From the NCBI RefSeq assembly GCF_013204855.1, contig NZ_JABMKZ010000016.1, positions 1-64,000 of the forward strand: DNA of 64,000 nucleotides, in the 5' to 3' direction. This document shows, piece after piece, positions 30,128-38,534 of this stretch (positions are counted from its first letter, which is position 1; each line of letters starts with the position of its first letter). The notes under the pieces were generated by a model. The model was not told the DNA's origin. It worked only from the letters and a program-made list of their open reading frames with translations, and did no database searches. The DNA comes from Paenibacillus alba. Lineage in GTDB: Bacteria > Bacillota > Bacilli > Paenibacillales > NBRC-103111. Position numbers and translations under genes: made by a program.

Positions 30128-30151
30128 TCAGAGGGGGACAGCCCCCTCTGA
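30128..30151 (+). terminator. Hairpin after tetR
   Basis: A perfect 10-bp stem TCAGAGGGGG/CCCCCTCTGA (30128-30137 with 30142-30151) has loop ACAG and a weak TTATTA tail. Confidence 0.7.
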
Positions 30152-30160
30152 TTATTACCA

Positions 30161-30270
30161 CTTGATTTTAATCGAATGAACGTTTATTATAAAAACAGTC
30201 GGACAGGAAATCTTAAGATAAGTCAGTAATTTTTTTTGCACTTATTATAAACGAACGTTCGATCAATTAA
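30161..30270 (+). promoter_or_regulatory. Old-yellow-enzyme gene promoter with TetR-type operators
   Basis: TTGATT (30162-30167) and TATTAT (30185-30190) are 17 bases apart with AATCGAATGAACGTTTA between them, nearly the same as in the tetR promoter. A second related element with the perfect palindrome CGAACGTTCG (30252-30261) lies downstream, inside the leader. Confidence 0.75.
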
Positions 30271-30291
30271 ATCAAGAAATGAGGACAAATA

Positions 30292-31416
30292 ATGACTACA
30301 AACTACAACCAACTGTTCCAACCTTTCACGTTCAAAAATGGTATCACGATTAAGAATCGTGTCGTTATGGCGCCGATGACTACCTGGTCGAGCAACGATG
30401 ATCTAACGATTTCCAACGAAGAAATCAGCTATTACCGCAAAAGAGTTAAGGGTGTTGGACTCGTAATAACGGGATGCACGCAGGTCACTGCAAACGGTCA
30501 AGGCTTTACTGATGAATTTGCCGCTTACGATGATTCCTTTATTCCGAGTCTGAGAAAACTCGCAGATGCTGCGAAAAGTGGCGGAGCTCCTGCTTTACTT
30601 CAAGTCTTCCATGCCGGTAATAAGGCTTTGCCGGGCCTCGATATAGTAAGTCCTACTGCAATGAAAACGGAAGAAACGACCTTTGCACCAAGCGTAGAAA
30701 CTAGAGAGTTGACACATGAGGAGATTTTATCCATTATCCATGCCTTTGGTGAAACCACAAGAAGAGCGATCGAAGCTGGATTTGATGGTATTGAAATTCA
30801 CGGGGCACATGGATTTTTAATTCAAAATTTCTGGTCACCAATGACAAATCAACGTACCGACGAATGGGGCGGCACTCTAGAAAACCGCTTGCGTTTCCCT
30901 ACAGCAGTTATTAATGAAATCCAAAATGTCATTAAGAAACATGCGCAAAAACCGTTTATTGTGGGCTACCGCATTTCCCCTGAAGAATCATCAAAAGATG
31001 GGGGATTGCGTATGAGTGATACGTACGAAATAATCGAACGGCTTGTTCAACTGGATGTTGATTATATCCATGCTTCCTTAGATAACCTGACCTCAAAACC
31101 GATTGATAACGAAGGTGACAAATCGAGACTCGAATTGATTCTCGACAAAATAAACGACAGAGTACCGTTAATGGCGGCTGGTTCCGTCAAAACACCGGAC
31201 GATGCACTTAAAGCTGTAGAGTTAGGATTACCGCTAATTGCTATTGGTCATGCGTTGGTTGTAGATCCCGAGTGGGTTGAGAAGACCGAAAATGGCCAGG
31301 AGGCCGAGATCGATACGGAGATGAAGACTTCAAAACTAGATCAGCTGGAACTTCCAAAAAAACTATTGAATTTCATACTGGCAGCACCGGGTTGGTTTCC
31401 GATCAGCAAAGATTAA
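30292..31416 (+). CDS. NADH:flavin oxidoreductase, old yellow enzyme family (YqiG-like)
   Basis: This 374-residue FMN-dependent TIM barrel has KNRVVMAPMTTW (FMN contact), HAGNKAL, and the active-site HGAHGFLIQNFWSPMTNQRTDEWGG with the paired His/His-Asn region. GYRISPEE and the C-terminal phosphate-binding loop (MAAGSVKTPDDA, LIAIGHALVVDPEW) follow. OYE proteins reduce activated C=C bonds of enones or nitro-esters. It has a GAGG Shine-Dalgarno and its own TetR-controlled promoter. The last third is copied at 32809-33423. Confidence 0.92.
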   Translation: MTTNYNQLFQPFTFKNGITIKNRVVMAPMTTWSSNDDLTISNEEISYYRKRVKGVGLVITGCTQVTANGQGFTDEFAAYDDSFIPSLRKLADAAKSGGAPALLQVFHAGNKALPGLDIVSPTAMKTEETTFAPSVETRELTHEEILSIIHAFGETTRRAIEAGFDGIEIHGAHGFLIQNFWSPMTNQRTDEWGGTLENRLRFPTAVINEIQNVIKKHAQKPFIVGYRISPEESSKDGGLRMSDTYEIIERLVQLDVDYIHASLDNLTSKPIDNEGDKSRLELILDKINDRVPLMAAGSVKTPDDALKAVELGLPLIAIGHALVVDPEWVEKTENGQEAEIDTEMKTSKLDQLELPKKLLNFILAAPGWFPISKD

Positions 31417-31505
31417 GTAAACGTAAGAACTGGCTTGTCACACGATCCAACTAATCGTAGCTGCCATGTCGGCGCGGCAGCTATGATTAGTGAAATCTTT
31501 ACGCT
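30891..31505. repeat. 615-bp direct repeat, copy 1 (3' part of the OYE gene and its terminator)
   Basis: It matches 32809-33423 without indels (offset 1918) and with about a dozen substitutions. It includes a hairpin CTAATCGTAGCTGCC/GGCAGCTATGATTAG (31451-31490) that probably terminates the OYE transcript. Confidence 0.95.
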
Positions 31506-31610
31506 AAACGGAGAACGTTGGTTCAATTAATAAAACGGGATCGGCAGTTGCGGACCCCGTCGCGGTCACTATTGACTACAATAAAAAACTAAGAAAGAAG
31601 GTTGTTCAAT

Positions 31611-32480
31611 ATGAAAATTGCTATTGTCGGAACGGGAGATGTCGGAGGTAACCTTGCCCGGATTTACACTAGAAAAGGACATACTGTAACTATCGCTAAT
31701 TCAAGTAACTCCCCAGCTCTGCACGAATTAGCCAAAGAGACGGGAGCAACTCCAGCAACGGTTCAGGACGTCGCTCAAGGAGCCGAAGTTATTATCCTTT
31801 CTATTCCTGAAAATAGAATTCTCGATTTGCCAAAGGAATTCCTCAATACGATTGCTCCAGGTGCGATTGTGATCGATACCTGCAATTATTATTTTTTCCG
31901 CGACGGCGTTATCGAGGCTATTGAAAAAGGTTTACCCGAAAGCCGCTGGGTCGAGCAGCAAATCCATCATCCGGTTATCAAAGCGTTTAATGCCACGTAT
32001 TGGTATAACTTGACGGAAGAAATTCAGTCAGGACTTTCTCACCGCTTTGCTTTACCCATATCTGGCGATGATGCTGCAGCTAAGGCAATCGTGTTCCAGT
32101 TGGCAGCCGAGGCAGGTTTTGATCCTGTAGATGCTGGCGGGCTTGACGAATCTTGGCGTCAACAACCCGGGTCGCCTGCCTATTGCACGGATCTTGGCGT
32201 AGAAGAAATGCGTAGAGCTCTTTCCCAAGCGACTAACGAGCGGACCCCGGAATTTTCAGGCATCGGTAGTAGCGAAAAAGAACTAAAAACGGCAATGGAG
32301 ATGAATAACGAGTATATGCAGAGCATAAACAAAGCCATTCAAGTTCTGGTTGAAACGAAGCAATGGTCAGTAGCGGCTGCAGCGAAGGGACTCTATTCTC
32401 AATTTAAGTCGGGCAAAAACCCGGGAGAAGTTCTGGCATACGTATTCGAACATAAACGATTGGAAGGCAATAATAACTAA
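31611..32480 (+). CDS. NADP-binding oxidoreductase, F420-reductase-like
   Basis: This 289-residue protein starts at ATG 31611 after AAGAAAGAAGG. The Rossmann motif IAIVGTGDVGGNLARIYTRKGHTVTIANSS is followed by EVIILSIPEN and VIDTCNYY. It belongs to the NADPH-dependent F420 reductase/6PGDH-like fold (NAD_binding coenzyme F420-dependent group). VIKAFNATYWYNL and LPISGDD are typical. Next to an old yellow enzyme, it may act on the same compound; the substrate is not known. Confidence 0.82.
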   Translation: MKIAIVGTGDVGGNLARIYTRKGHTVTIANSSNSPALHELAKETGATPATVQDVAQGAEVIILSIPENRILDLPKEFLNTIAPGAIVIDTCNYYFFRDGVIEAIEKGLPESRWVEQQIHHPVIKAFNATYWYNLTEEIQSGLSHRFALPISGDDAAAKAIVFQLAAEAGFDPVDAGGLDESWRQQPGSPAYCTDLGVEEMRRALSQATNERTPEFSGIGSSEKELKTAMEMNNEYMQSINKAIQVLVETKQWSVAAAAKGLYSQFKSGKNPGEVLAYVFEHKRLEGNNN

Positions 32481-32489
32481 TGATACAGG

Positions 32490-32528
32490 AGCCTCTCAGT
32501 CCGCAACCGGATTGGGAGGCTTATTTTC
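32490..32528 (+). terminator. Terminator after the NADP oxidoreductase gene
   Basis: AGCCTCTCAGTCCG-CAAC-CGGATTGGGAGGCT (32490-32521, with one mismatch/bulge) is followed by TATTTT. Confidence 0.82.
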
Positions 32529-32766
32529 CATTTAGGTATATTTTCGTGTAATCGGAAACAAAATATGTTTTGTCTTTTAAAAATACCGAATAATGCTCCA
32601 TTCTACTGCCGTAAACAAAAATATCAACTTATAATCAGTCGTTGTTTTCCCTGTCTATTCTTTCTTTTATCTAGAACGCGTCCTGAAAACTATCGAATAA
32701 TATGGTATGCCCTTCACGTAGAACCTGATTTTGAAAACTTGAGCATCGATTCTAAATCAGTCAAAG
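32529..32766. other. Non-coding or decayed stretch
   Basis: A 71-codon open frame (32565-32780) exists but has no Shine-Dalgarno and no recognisable family. Its last codons run into the short direct repeat. It is treated as debris. Confidence 0.4.
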
Positions 32767-32809
32767 CTCTGGTGGGATAAGGTTCTTACCATTTATGACA
32801 TCCATATAG
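32767..32809. repeat. Short direct repeat, copy 2
   Basis: This is the counterpart of 29415-29457. It ends at the first base of the 615-bp copy of the OYE gene, so it marks a recombination junction. Confidence 0.7.
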
Positions 32810-33423
32810 CGTTTCCCTACAGCTGTTATTAATGAAATCCAAAATGTCATTAAGAAACATGCGCAAAAACCGTTTATTGTGGGCTACCGCATTTCCCCTG
32901 AAGAATCATCAAAAGATGGGGGATTGCGTATGAGTGATACGTACGAAATAATCGAACGGCTTGTTCAACTGGATGTTGATTATATCCATGCTTCCTTAGA
33001 TAACCTGACCTCAAAACCGATTGATAACGAAGGTGACAAATCGAGACTCGAATTGATTCTCGACAAAATAAACGACAGAGTACCGTTGATGGCGGCTGGT
33101 TCCGTTAAAACACCGGACGATGCACTTAAAGCTGTAGAGTTAGGGTTACCGCTAATTGCTATTGGTCAGGCGTTGCTTATAGATTCCGAGTGGGTTGAAA
33201 AGACCGAAAATGGCCAGGAGGCCGAGATCGATACGGAGATGAAGACTTCAAAACTCGATCAGTTGGAACTTCCGAAAAAACTATTGAATTTCATACTGGC
33301 AGCACCGGGTTGGTTTCCGATCAGCAAAGATTAAGTAAACGTAAGAACTGGCTTGTCACACGATCCAACTAATCGTAGCTGCCATGTCGGCGCGGCAGCT
33401 ATGATTAGTGAAATCTTTACGCT
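32809..33423 (+). pseudogene. Truncated second copy of the old-yellow-enzyme gene
   Basis: This is a 615-bp duplicate of 30891-31505. The reading frame corresponds to the C-terminal about 175 residues (from RFPTAVINEIQNVI) and stays open to the same stop at 33332-33334. The FMN-binding N-terminal half and the active-site His are missing, so no working enzyme can be made. Substitutions change several residues (GHALVVDPEW to GQALLIDSEW), so the copy is not brand new. An internal ATG would not restore a functional protein. Confidence 0.93.
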
Positions 33424-33748
33424 CCCTCGGTATGATTTGATTATCTCACGCAAGCTCGTCTATTCGCAGGATTTCATCCATTAGGTATCGATTATGAATG
33501 AAAGAGAGCGAGAAATATTAGGACGTGACGTTAAAAAGGCATGAGGGAACAGAGGTGAAGTTGAATCACCCAATTCATTCCAGATGCTGCACGTATTCTC
33601 CACGGTGCCCTTAGCGATTTTCACTCCCATGTCTAATTAAAAGTGGAAAAGATTTGTGAATATGTAGAAGCGTTAGAGCAACTGATTCTTAAAATCAGTT
33701 GTCTTTTTTTATATGCCGAGAAGTTGAAAGAAGAGAGGAGATATGTAC
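33424..33748. other. Decayed stretch with an orphan terminator
   Basis: No gene recognised. CAACTGATT-CTTAA-AATCAGTTG followed by TCTTTTTTT (about 33679-33710) is a good terminator with no intact gene before it. Confidence 0.55.
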
Positions 33749-33865
33749 ATGAAAACTCATAAAGAGCAAGCTGAACATTACAAATGGGGCGCTACCTGTG
33801 AGGGCTGGTAATTGAAGCGTGATGAGGACAGAACAATCATTCAAGAGCGCATAGCGGCACAATAG
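33749..33865 (+). pseudogene. Cupin-domain gene remnant
   Basis: After a clear AGAGGAGATATGTAC, ATG 33749 opens MKTHKEQAEHYKWGATCEGW, then an in-frame TAA (33809-33811), then LKRDEDRTIIQERIAAQ and a TAG. Small cupin proteins commonly begin KENAEHYxWGxxCDGWHLVKxDxLSVIQERM, so this is the start of such a gene, broken by a nonsense mutation and truncated before its metal-binding His motif. Confidence 0.65.
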
Positions 33866-34426
33866 TCTCTTGTAGGATGGGTAGAGATAGATATGACTGG
33901 TTAACATGCGTCAACGGTGAATTAAAGCTTTCTGATGTAACAGCAAAACGAATCGTGGCTCATCGCACTCTACAATGTAGAACCACATCCATATAGTAAA
34001 TATTTTATTGATTAGTGAATTGGGGTAAAGTAATGTATGCCCAGTGGAATGCTGAGCCACAATCGTTCGGCAGTTTCTCCGCTAACGAAGAACTATAAGA
34101 TTACCATTGTGCATACTTTGAAACTTTTTGTTTCTATTTAGCTATTGTAGTTTCTTTCTTTGACTAATATAATGTACAAGATTCTCTGATGAACCTTGAT
34201 AATTGAATAAACTAAACTGCCGACTGTTAGAAAAATAAGAATAACACGGAAAAATTGGTTTATTGCCTTAAAGTTGCATACTTAAAGGGTAAACTCATGT
34301 ATATCCGAGAAGAAACATGGAATGGAGACTGACAACTTACACAGAATAGTTGTGTAACACAATACAAATCCAGTAATAACGGGGTTTTGTTGGGGATTAC
34401 ACATGTCTCAGGTTACAAAACTTCCT
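33866..34426. other. Decayed stretch without recognised genes
   Basis: About 560 A+T-rich bases with only short broken frames. A motif TTTCTCCGCTAACGAAGAA (34072-34090) echoes TTCCGCTAACGGAAAA at 29269. Nothing else is recognisable. Confidence 0.4.
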
Positions 34427-34744
34427 TTCTAAATGTAGAAAGGACTGAACAAACACATGGCTTTCCAAAAAAGAGATAACAATAGTGAAGATCGCGGCGA
34501 CCGCAAATTTGCTCCTCGTGGCAAAGGCGGTAAAGGCAAACGTCGTAAAGTTTGTTACTTCACAGTTAACAAAATCAAGCACATTGACTATAAAGACATT
34601 GAAACTCTCAAAAAGTTCATCAGTGAGCGCGGGAAGATTCTTCCTAGACGTGTAACTGGTACTTCCGCTAAGTACCAACGTGCATTGACAATCGCTATCA
34701 AGCGTTCCCGTACAATCGCATTGTTGCCTTACACAACGGAATAG
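34427..34744. repeat. Direct repeat, copy 2: ssb stop codon through rpsR
   Basis: This is the partner of 27249-27566, 315 of 318 positions identical. It keeps the last four bases before and including the ssb stop but no other part of ssb. Confidence 0.97.
34457..34744 (+). CDS. 30S ribosomal protein S18, copy 2 (outside the operon)
   Basis: The 95-residue protein is identical to rpsR copy 1. The three differences between copies are synonymous (CCA/CCT, GAG/GAA, ACG/ACA). The copy retains the same Shine-Dalgarno (GAAAGGAC), but the bases upstream are unrelated to ssb and show no obvious strong promoter. Whether it is expressed cannot be told. The lack of amino acid change suggests either recent origin, gene conversion or purifying selection. 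Confidence 0.9.
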   Translation: MAFQKRDNNSEDRGDRKFAPRGKGGKGKRRKVCYFTVNKIKHIDYKDIETLKKFISERGKILPRRVTGTSAKYQRALTIAIKRSRTIALLPYTTE

Positions 34745-34759
34745 AGTTTACACAGAGAG

Positions 34760-34786
34760 CAGCCGGGAAACCGGCTGTTTTTTTGC
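34760..34786 (+). terminator. Terminator after rpsR copy 2
   Basis: CAGCCGG-GAAA-CCGGCTG followed by TTTTTTT. Its core resembles but is not identical to the terminator after copy 1. Confidence 0.92.
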
Positions 34787-35037
34787 TTTCTGTAAGAATT
34801 ACAGATCAGGAAAAACATGAAGCGTCTGGGACTTTTTTAATAGCAGGGAAAGAATAATATGAGTATTAACAAAGGGCTGCCGAAACTATACATAAGGCGA
34901 TGCTTGTGAGAACTGTTTCGCTAGTAGATACCCCAGAGTCAATAGCGCTAAATAGAGAACAGATGTAATTCTGGCTGGCCCAAGCGATCGCATCGCTGTA
35001 ATAGTCATTCACGCCCTGCTTATATAGCCTTAAATCA
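34787..35037. other. Intergenic stretch, nothing recognised
   Basis: About 250 bases with no convincing gene, promoter or repeat. Confidence 0.4.
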
Positions 35038-35064
35038 AAAAGCCCGCTAATTATGCGGACTTTT
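35038..35064 (-). terminator. Terminator of the serine hydrolase gene
   Basis: On the minus strand AAAAGTCCGC-ATAATTA-GCGGGCTTTTT forms a stem with T-run, 7 bases past the stop codon. Confidence 0.85.
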
Positions 35065-35070
35065 ACAAAT

Positions 35071-37125
35071 CTATTTATTCTTCAAATTAATTTTAAATAC
35101 ATCCCCCGCATTACCACCAAAAACGATCATCCCACCTTCAGGCAGTACTGTCGAATGATTGTTACTTATCTTTGAAAAGTTCACAACCATTCCATCCTTG
35201 TCATAAACGGCAAATTCCCCACTTACCGGAGTCTCAACGTTCATGACTCGATTGGCTGATTTTTCATCAATTTTATACCATACAGCTTGACCATTGGATG
35301 GTATAACGGCAAACGAGTCGTTCCCTTCATAAATGGGTTGAATCGCATCTTCTCTGATATAGGATTGTCCATCGATCACTAAATGCTCTGCATGGTTCAC
35401 GTTATAGAAATTCAAATCAAAAGCATCTCTTCCCTTCATAATAGGAATATTAATTACATTTACTGCTTTATTCTTATCAACAATTTTAGTACCGGATGCG
35501 TATCCATGGTTGGTATCAACGGATATATTTTTGGCCAACAGTGCTTTGTTAAGATACATGACTGAAGTTATCTTTTCATCCAAAGTGTAGTAACTTTTTC
35601 CATTTCTATCTTCCCATACCGTTTTAGTTGACTGATTGAGAGAGTTGGAATCTAACTTTTGATATTCATACATCACCATAACTGTTTGACCTAATCCTGG
35701 AATATTTATGTAAGCGTTAAGTTTTAAATAGGTTTCTCCATTCTTCGGTTGGTCAAAGCTTAGGGTTACATTCCCATCGTTGTTTTTGAATTGTCCATTG
35801 CCTGTATATACATATTTTTGAGGCGGTAGAAATCCATTTCCTAGAGTGGGTAAATCAATCTCTCCGTTCTTTATCTCCAGATTTATCGTTTTACCTACGG
35901 TACCGTATAATCCAGAGTAAGCAATCAAATCCGATGGCATATCCACTTTCAATGGAGCTTCAAATGTTTTTTCAGGTAGGATCTCTTTAATGATGCCCTT
36001 GGCTCTTGCATATTCCAATAAAACATTAGATGCAAGCATACTATTGTAGATAGAACCCCCTCCCGATGAAAGCACAGCTATAGAAATATCATGTTCGGGT
36101 AGGGTAGTCAAAGCAGCGTGATACATAAGCGTATCTCCACCTTTATATAGTGCGGTTATTCCGTAATCACTAAACGGCGCTAAACGGACGGCATCCCAAC
36201 CAAGACCATAATTAATGGTGTTTGTCTCTTCAGAAACCCACACACCCTTTCTATATTCGTGACTTTGCATCGCCTCTGCTGACTTCTCAGATAAAATATC
36301 CGTTCGATTCCCGATTAATACTTCAGCGAACTTACTTAATTCTTCGGCTGTGGAGTAGATGCCTCCTGTCCCAATGATATTGGTATTCTCAACGGGTAAA
36401 GCCTGATCTTGCGAAGGAGAATAAGTTTTTGCGAGCTTGCCTCTATCAAATGAATCAAGTGGTGTTTTAGTAGAGCTTAAATGAAGAGGCTTGCTAATAT
36501 AGGTTTCAAGAAATTCGCTATAACTTAAACCGCTCACTCGTTCAATCAAGATTTCAAGCAGCTGAAAACCATTATTACAATATACCGAAGATTCGCCGGG
36601 GTTTGACTTTAAGCGCTCTGATTGTAATTTGACCAATAATTCATCATGATTTTTCATATCAGTATCATCAAACAATAAACTATTCCCATAGTAACTACCG
36701 TAAATTCCTGAAGAATGATTCATCAACATGCGTGGCGTAATCTCTTTATATCGTTCATCTGCCATTTTAAAGTCCTTGATATACGTGGTTAGCGGTTTAT
36801 CAATATCAATTTTATTAGAATCAGCTAGCATCATCGTTGCAGCAGACACATACGTTTTACTTACCGAGCCTATGCCAAACATCGTGTCTTTGGTTATCGG
36901 ACTCTTGGTCGCTTTATCGTATATACCAGCGCTATCCGATAAAACAATGGATCCATGATCCATAATTGCATACTGCAATCCACTTACACCATAATCGGAC
37001 ACGATCTTCGAAGCCAGCTCCTGTGCCTTTTCTTTTACAGTATCATGATTCGTTAGAGCAAAAGCAGGGGTGACCGGTATTGAAATAAGTATAGTGGTCA
37101 TTAATACAGAAACCATCTTCTTCAT
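35071..37125 (-). CDS. Secreted serine hydrolase, beta-lactamase class C/penicillin-binding-like
   Basis: The protein has 684 residues. The signal peptide MKKMVSVLMTTILISIPVTPAFA is probably cleaved after AFA. The catalytic domain (about 30-385) has GIGSVSKTYVSAATMM (SxxK, Ser87-Lys90) and SSVYCNNGFQLLE (YxN). GGDTLMYHAAL lies where the KTG-like motif is expected. The C-terminal about 300 residues are beta-rich and not recognised. Such proteins include D-aminopeptidases, esterases and DD-peptidases; substrate unknown. It is encoded downstream of a two-component system but behind a terminator. Confidence 0.85.
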   Translation of the reverse strand: MKKMVSVLMTTILISIPVTPAFALTNHDTVKEKAQELASKIVSDYGVSGLQYAIMDHGSIVLSDSAGIYDKATKSPITKDTMFGIGSVSKTYVSAATMMLADSNKIDIDKPLTTYIKDFKMADERYKEITPRMLMNHSSGIYGSYYGNSLLFDDTDMKNHDELLVKLQSERLKSNPGESSVYCNNGFQLLEILIERVSGLSYSEFLETYISKPLHLSSTKTPLDSFDRGKLAKTYSPSQDQALPVENTNIIGTGGIYSTAEELSKFAEVLIGNRTDILSEKSAEAMQSHEYRKGVWVSEETNTINYGLGWDAVRLAPFSDYGITALYKGGDTLMYHAALTTLPEHDISIAVLSSGGGSIYNSMLASNVLLEYARAKGIIKEILPEKTFEAPLKVDMPSDLIAYSGLYGTVGKTINLEIKNGEIDLPTLGNGFLPPQKYVYTGNGQFKNNDGNVTLSFDQPKNGETYLKLNAYINIPGLGQTVMVMYEYQKLDSNSLNQSTKTVWEDRNGKSYYTLDEKITSVMYLNKALLAKNISVDTNHGYASGTKIVDKNKAVNVINIPIMKGRDAFDLNFYNVNHAEHLVIDGQSYIREDAIQPIYEGNDSFAVIPSNGQAVWYKIDEKSANRVMNVETPVSGEFAVYDKDGMVVNFSKISNNHSTVLPEGGMIVFGGNAGDVFKINLKNK

Positions 37126-37218
37126 TAATAATTCCTCCTCGTATTCTTTCTAGATGTGACTTGCTGAATTCATCATACAAGGAAGAGGGCTGTTATATTA
37201 AAAATCACCCTGAAACGA

Positions 37219-37258
37219 AAAAAACAATCCCTAAACAACATGCTGTCTAAGGATTGTT
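37219..37258 (-). terminator. Terminator overlapping the end of the histidine kinase gene
   Basis: AACAATCC (minus strand, 37251-37258) pairs with GGATTGTT (37223-37230), followed by TTTTTTCG. The first arm lies within the last codons of the kinase gene. Confidence 0.8.
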
Positions 37259-38533
37259 GCTGTTAAATGGCAGTAGGACCATATTATTAAATACTTTATG
37301 CTTCGTTTCAATGGTCATATGACCACCGTACTTGTCGCAGATTCTAGCTATGTTCGTTAATCCAATACCATGAAATTCCGGGTTTGGTTTGTGGCTGTAT
37401 AAGTGGGCAACTTCATTCTCCATATGATTCAAGATGTGAATGAGAAGGGTAGACTCGGTAGCATGTATCTTTATAAGCATGTATCTGTCTTCTGCGATTT
37501 TTAGCTTTTTAGAAGCTTCTATTGCGTTATCTAGCATGTTTCCAATGACAACACATAAGTCATAACGGTCAATATGGACTTCTTGTGAACATAAGTTAAG
37601 CTTAGTATCTATTCTTATGCCATTGGCTTGTCCAATATTAAGCGTATTTGTGACAAGAGCATCTATAACCAGATTCCCTGTATTCACCCGGTGATAGGCT
37701 CCCTCGACTTTATTTAATGTAGTCTTAATATGTTCCATGGCTGCTGCTAACTCATTTCGCTTAATACACTCTTCAATATACAAAAACTGTTGATTCGTAT
37801 CGTGAATGATTCTTTTAATGGATTTGAAGCTGTGAACGACTTTTTCATAATTCGCATCCTGATAGTCCATCTGATGTTGCAACTGAGTATTCTCATGCAA
37901 GAATTGAAATTTATCAACGATATTATCAAAAATATAGACAATCATAACGTTTAAGAAAAGAAATCCAATAACGGAAATGAAAGAATAAACGTCCTTATAA
38001 GTTAGAGTACTCAGCTGGTATATACTTACGATAGGAACAACCAAGAATAATACGTAGTAACGATTATCCAAAGATAAACTTCTACGTTTTGTAACTAGTC
38101 GTATGATCTGAATGATCGCAAACATGATCACACAACCGAGTAAAATAGCTTTCGTGTTGGCTATTTGGTCTTGTTCATTTACAGGATCAAAGCTAAAGTC
38201 AACTGAATCTATGGTATAAAAAAGATAAAGGGATATAAAATTAGCGAGAGTTATTAAAACAGCGTAAAGTATTGAAAAAGTGAACTTGGTTTTAAATTCT
38301 ACTTTATAAGATTGCGCACAACTAAATATCATAAGCAAGGTTAGAATCGAAGATAAAATAGGCGAGACGGGAATAACTAGATATAGGTAATAAAGCAACC
38401 CAAAGATAAGGAAGTAAATGAATCGGTAATGTTTTTTAGTTGATTTATCAAATACCGAGTTGAAGAAAAAATTAATTTGAACACCCATCAGTAGTACAAT
38501 GCTAAAGACAATAGGAAAATTATTTGAAATCAT
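37247..38533 (-). CDS. AgrC-like membrane sensor histidine kinase (GHKL family)
   Basis: The protein has 428 residues. About five to six hydrophobic segments lie in residues 1-200. A dimerisation helix with HDTNQQFLYIEECI contains the candidate phospho-His. The GHKL ATPase domain has DLCVVIGNMLDNAIEASKK (N box) and GIGLTNIARICDKYGG (G box). This domain set is that of AgrC-type peptide or quorum sensors. The start lies one base after the response regulator's stop, so the two are co-translated. No AgrD-like peptide gene was seen nearby. Confidence 0.88.
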   Translation of the reverse strand: MISNNFPIVFSIVLLMGVQINFFFNSVFDKSTKKHYRFIYFLIFGLLYYLYLVIPVSPILSSILTLLMIFSCAQSYKVEFKTKFTFSILYAVLITLANFISLYLFYTIDSVDFSFDPVNEQDQIANTKAILLGCVIMFAIIQIIRLVTKRRSLSLDNRYYVLFLVVPIVSIYQLSTLTYKDVYSFISVIGFLFLNVMIVYIFDNIVDKFQFLHENTQLQHQMDYQDANYEKVVHSFKSIKRIIHDTNQQFLYIEECIKRNELAAAMEHIKTTLNKVEGAYHRVNTGNLVIDALVTNTLNIGQANGIRIDTKLNLCSQEVHIDRYDLCVVIGNMLDNAIEASKKLKIAEDRYMLIKIHATESTLLIHILNHMENEVAHLYSHKPNPEFHGIGLTNIARICDKYGGHMTIETKHKVFNNMVLLPFNSNNP

Positions 38534-38534
38534 A

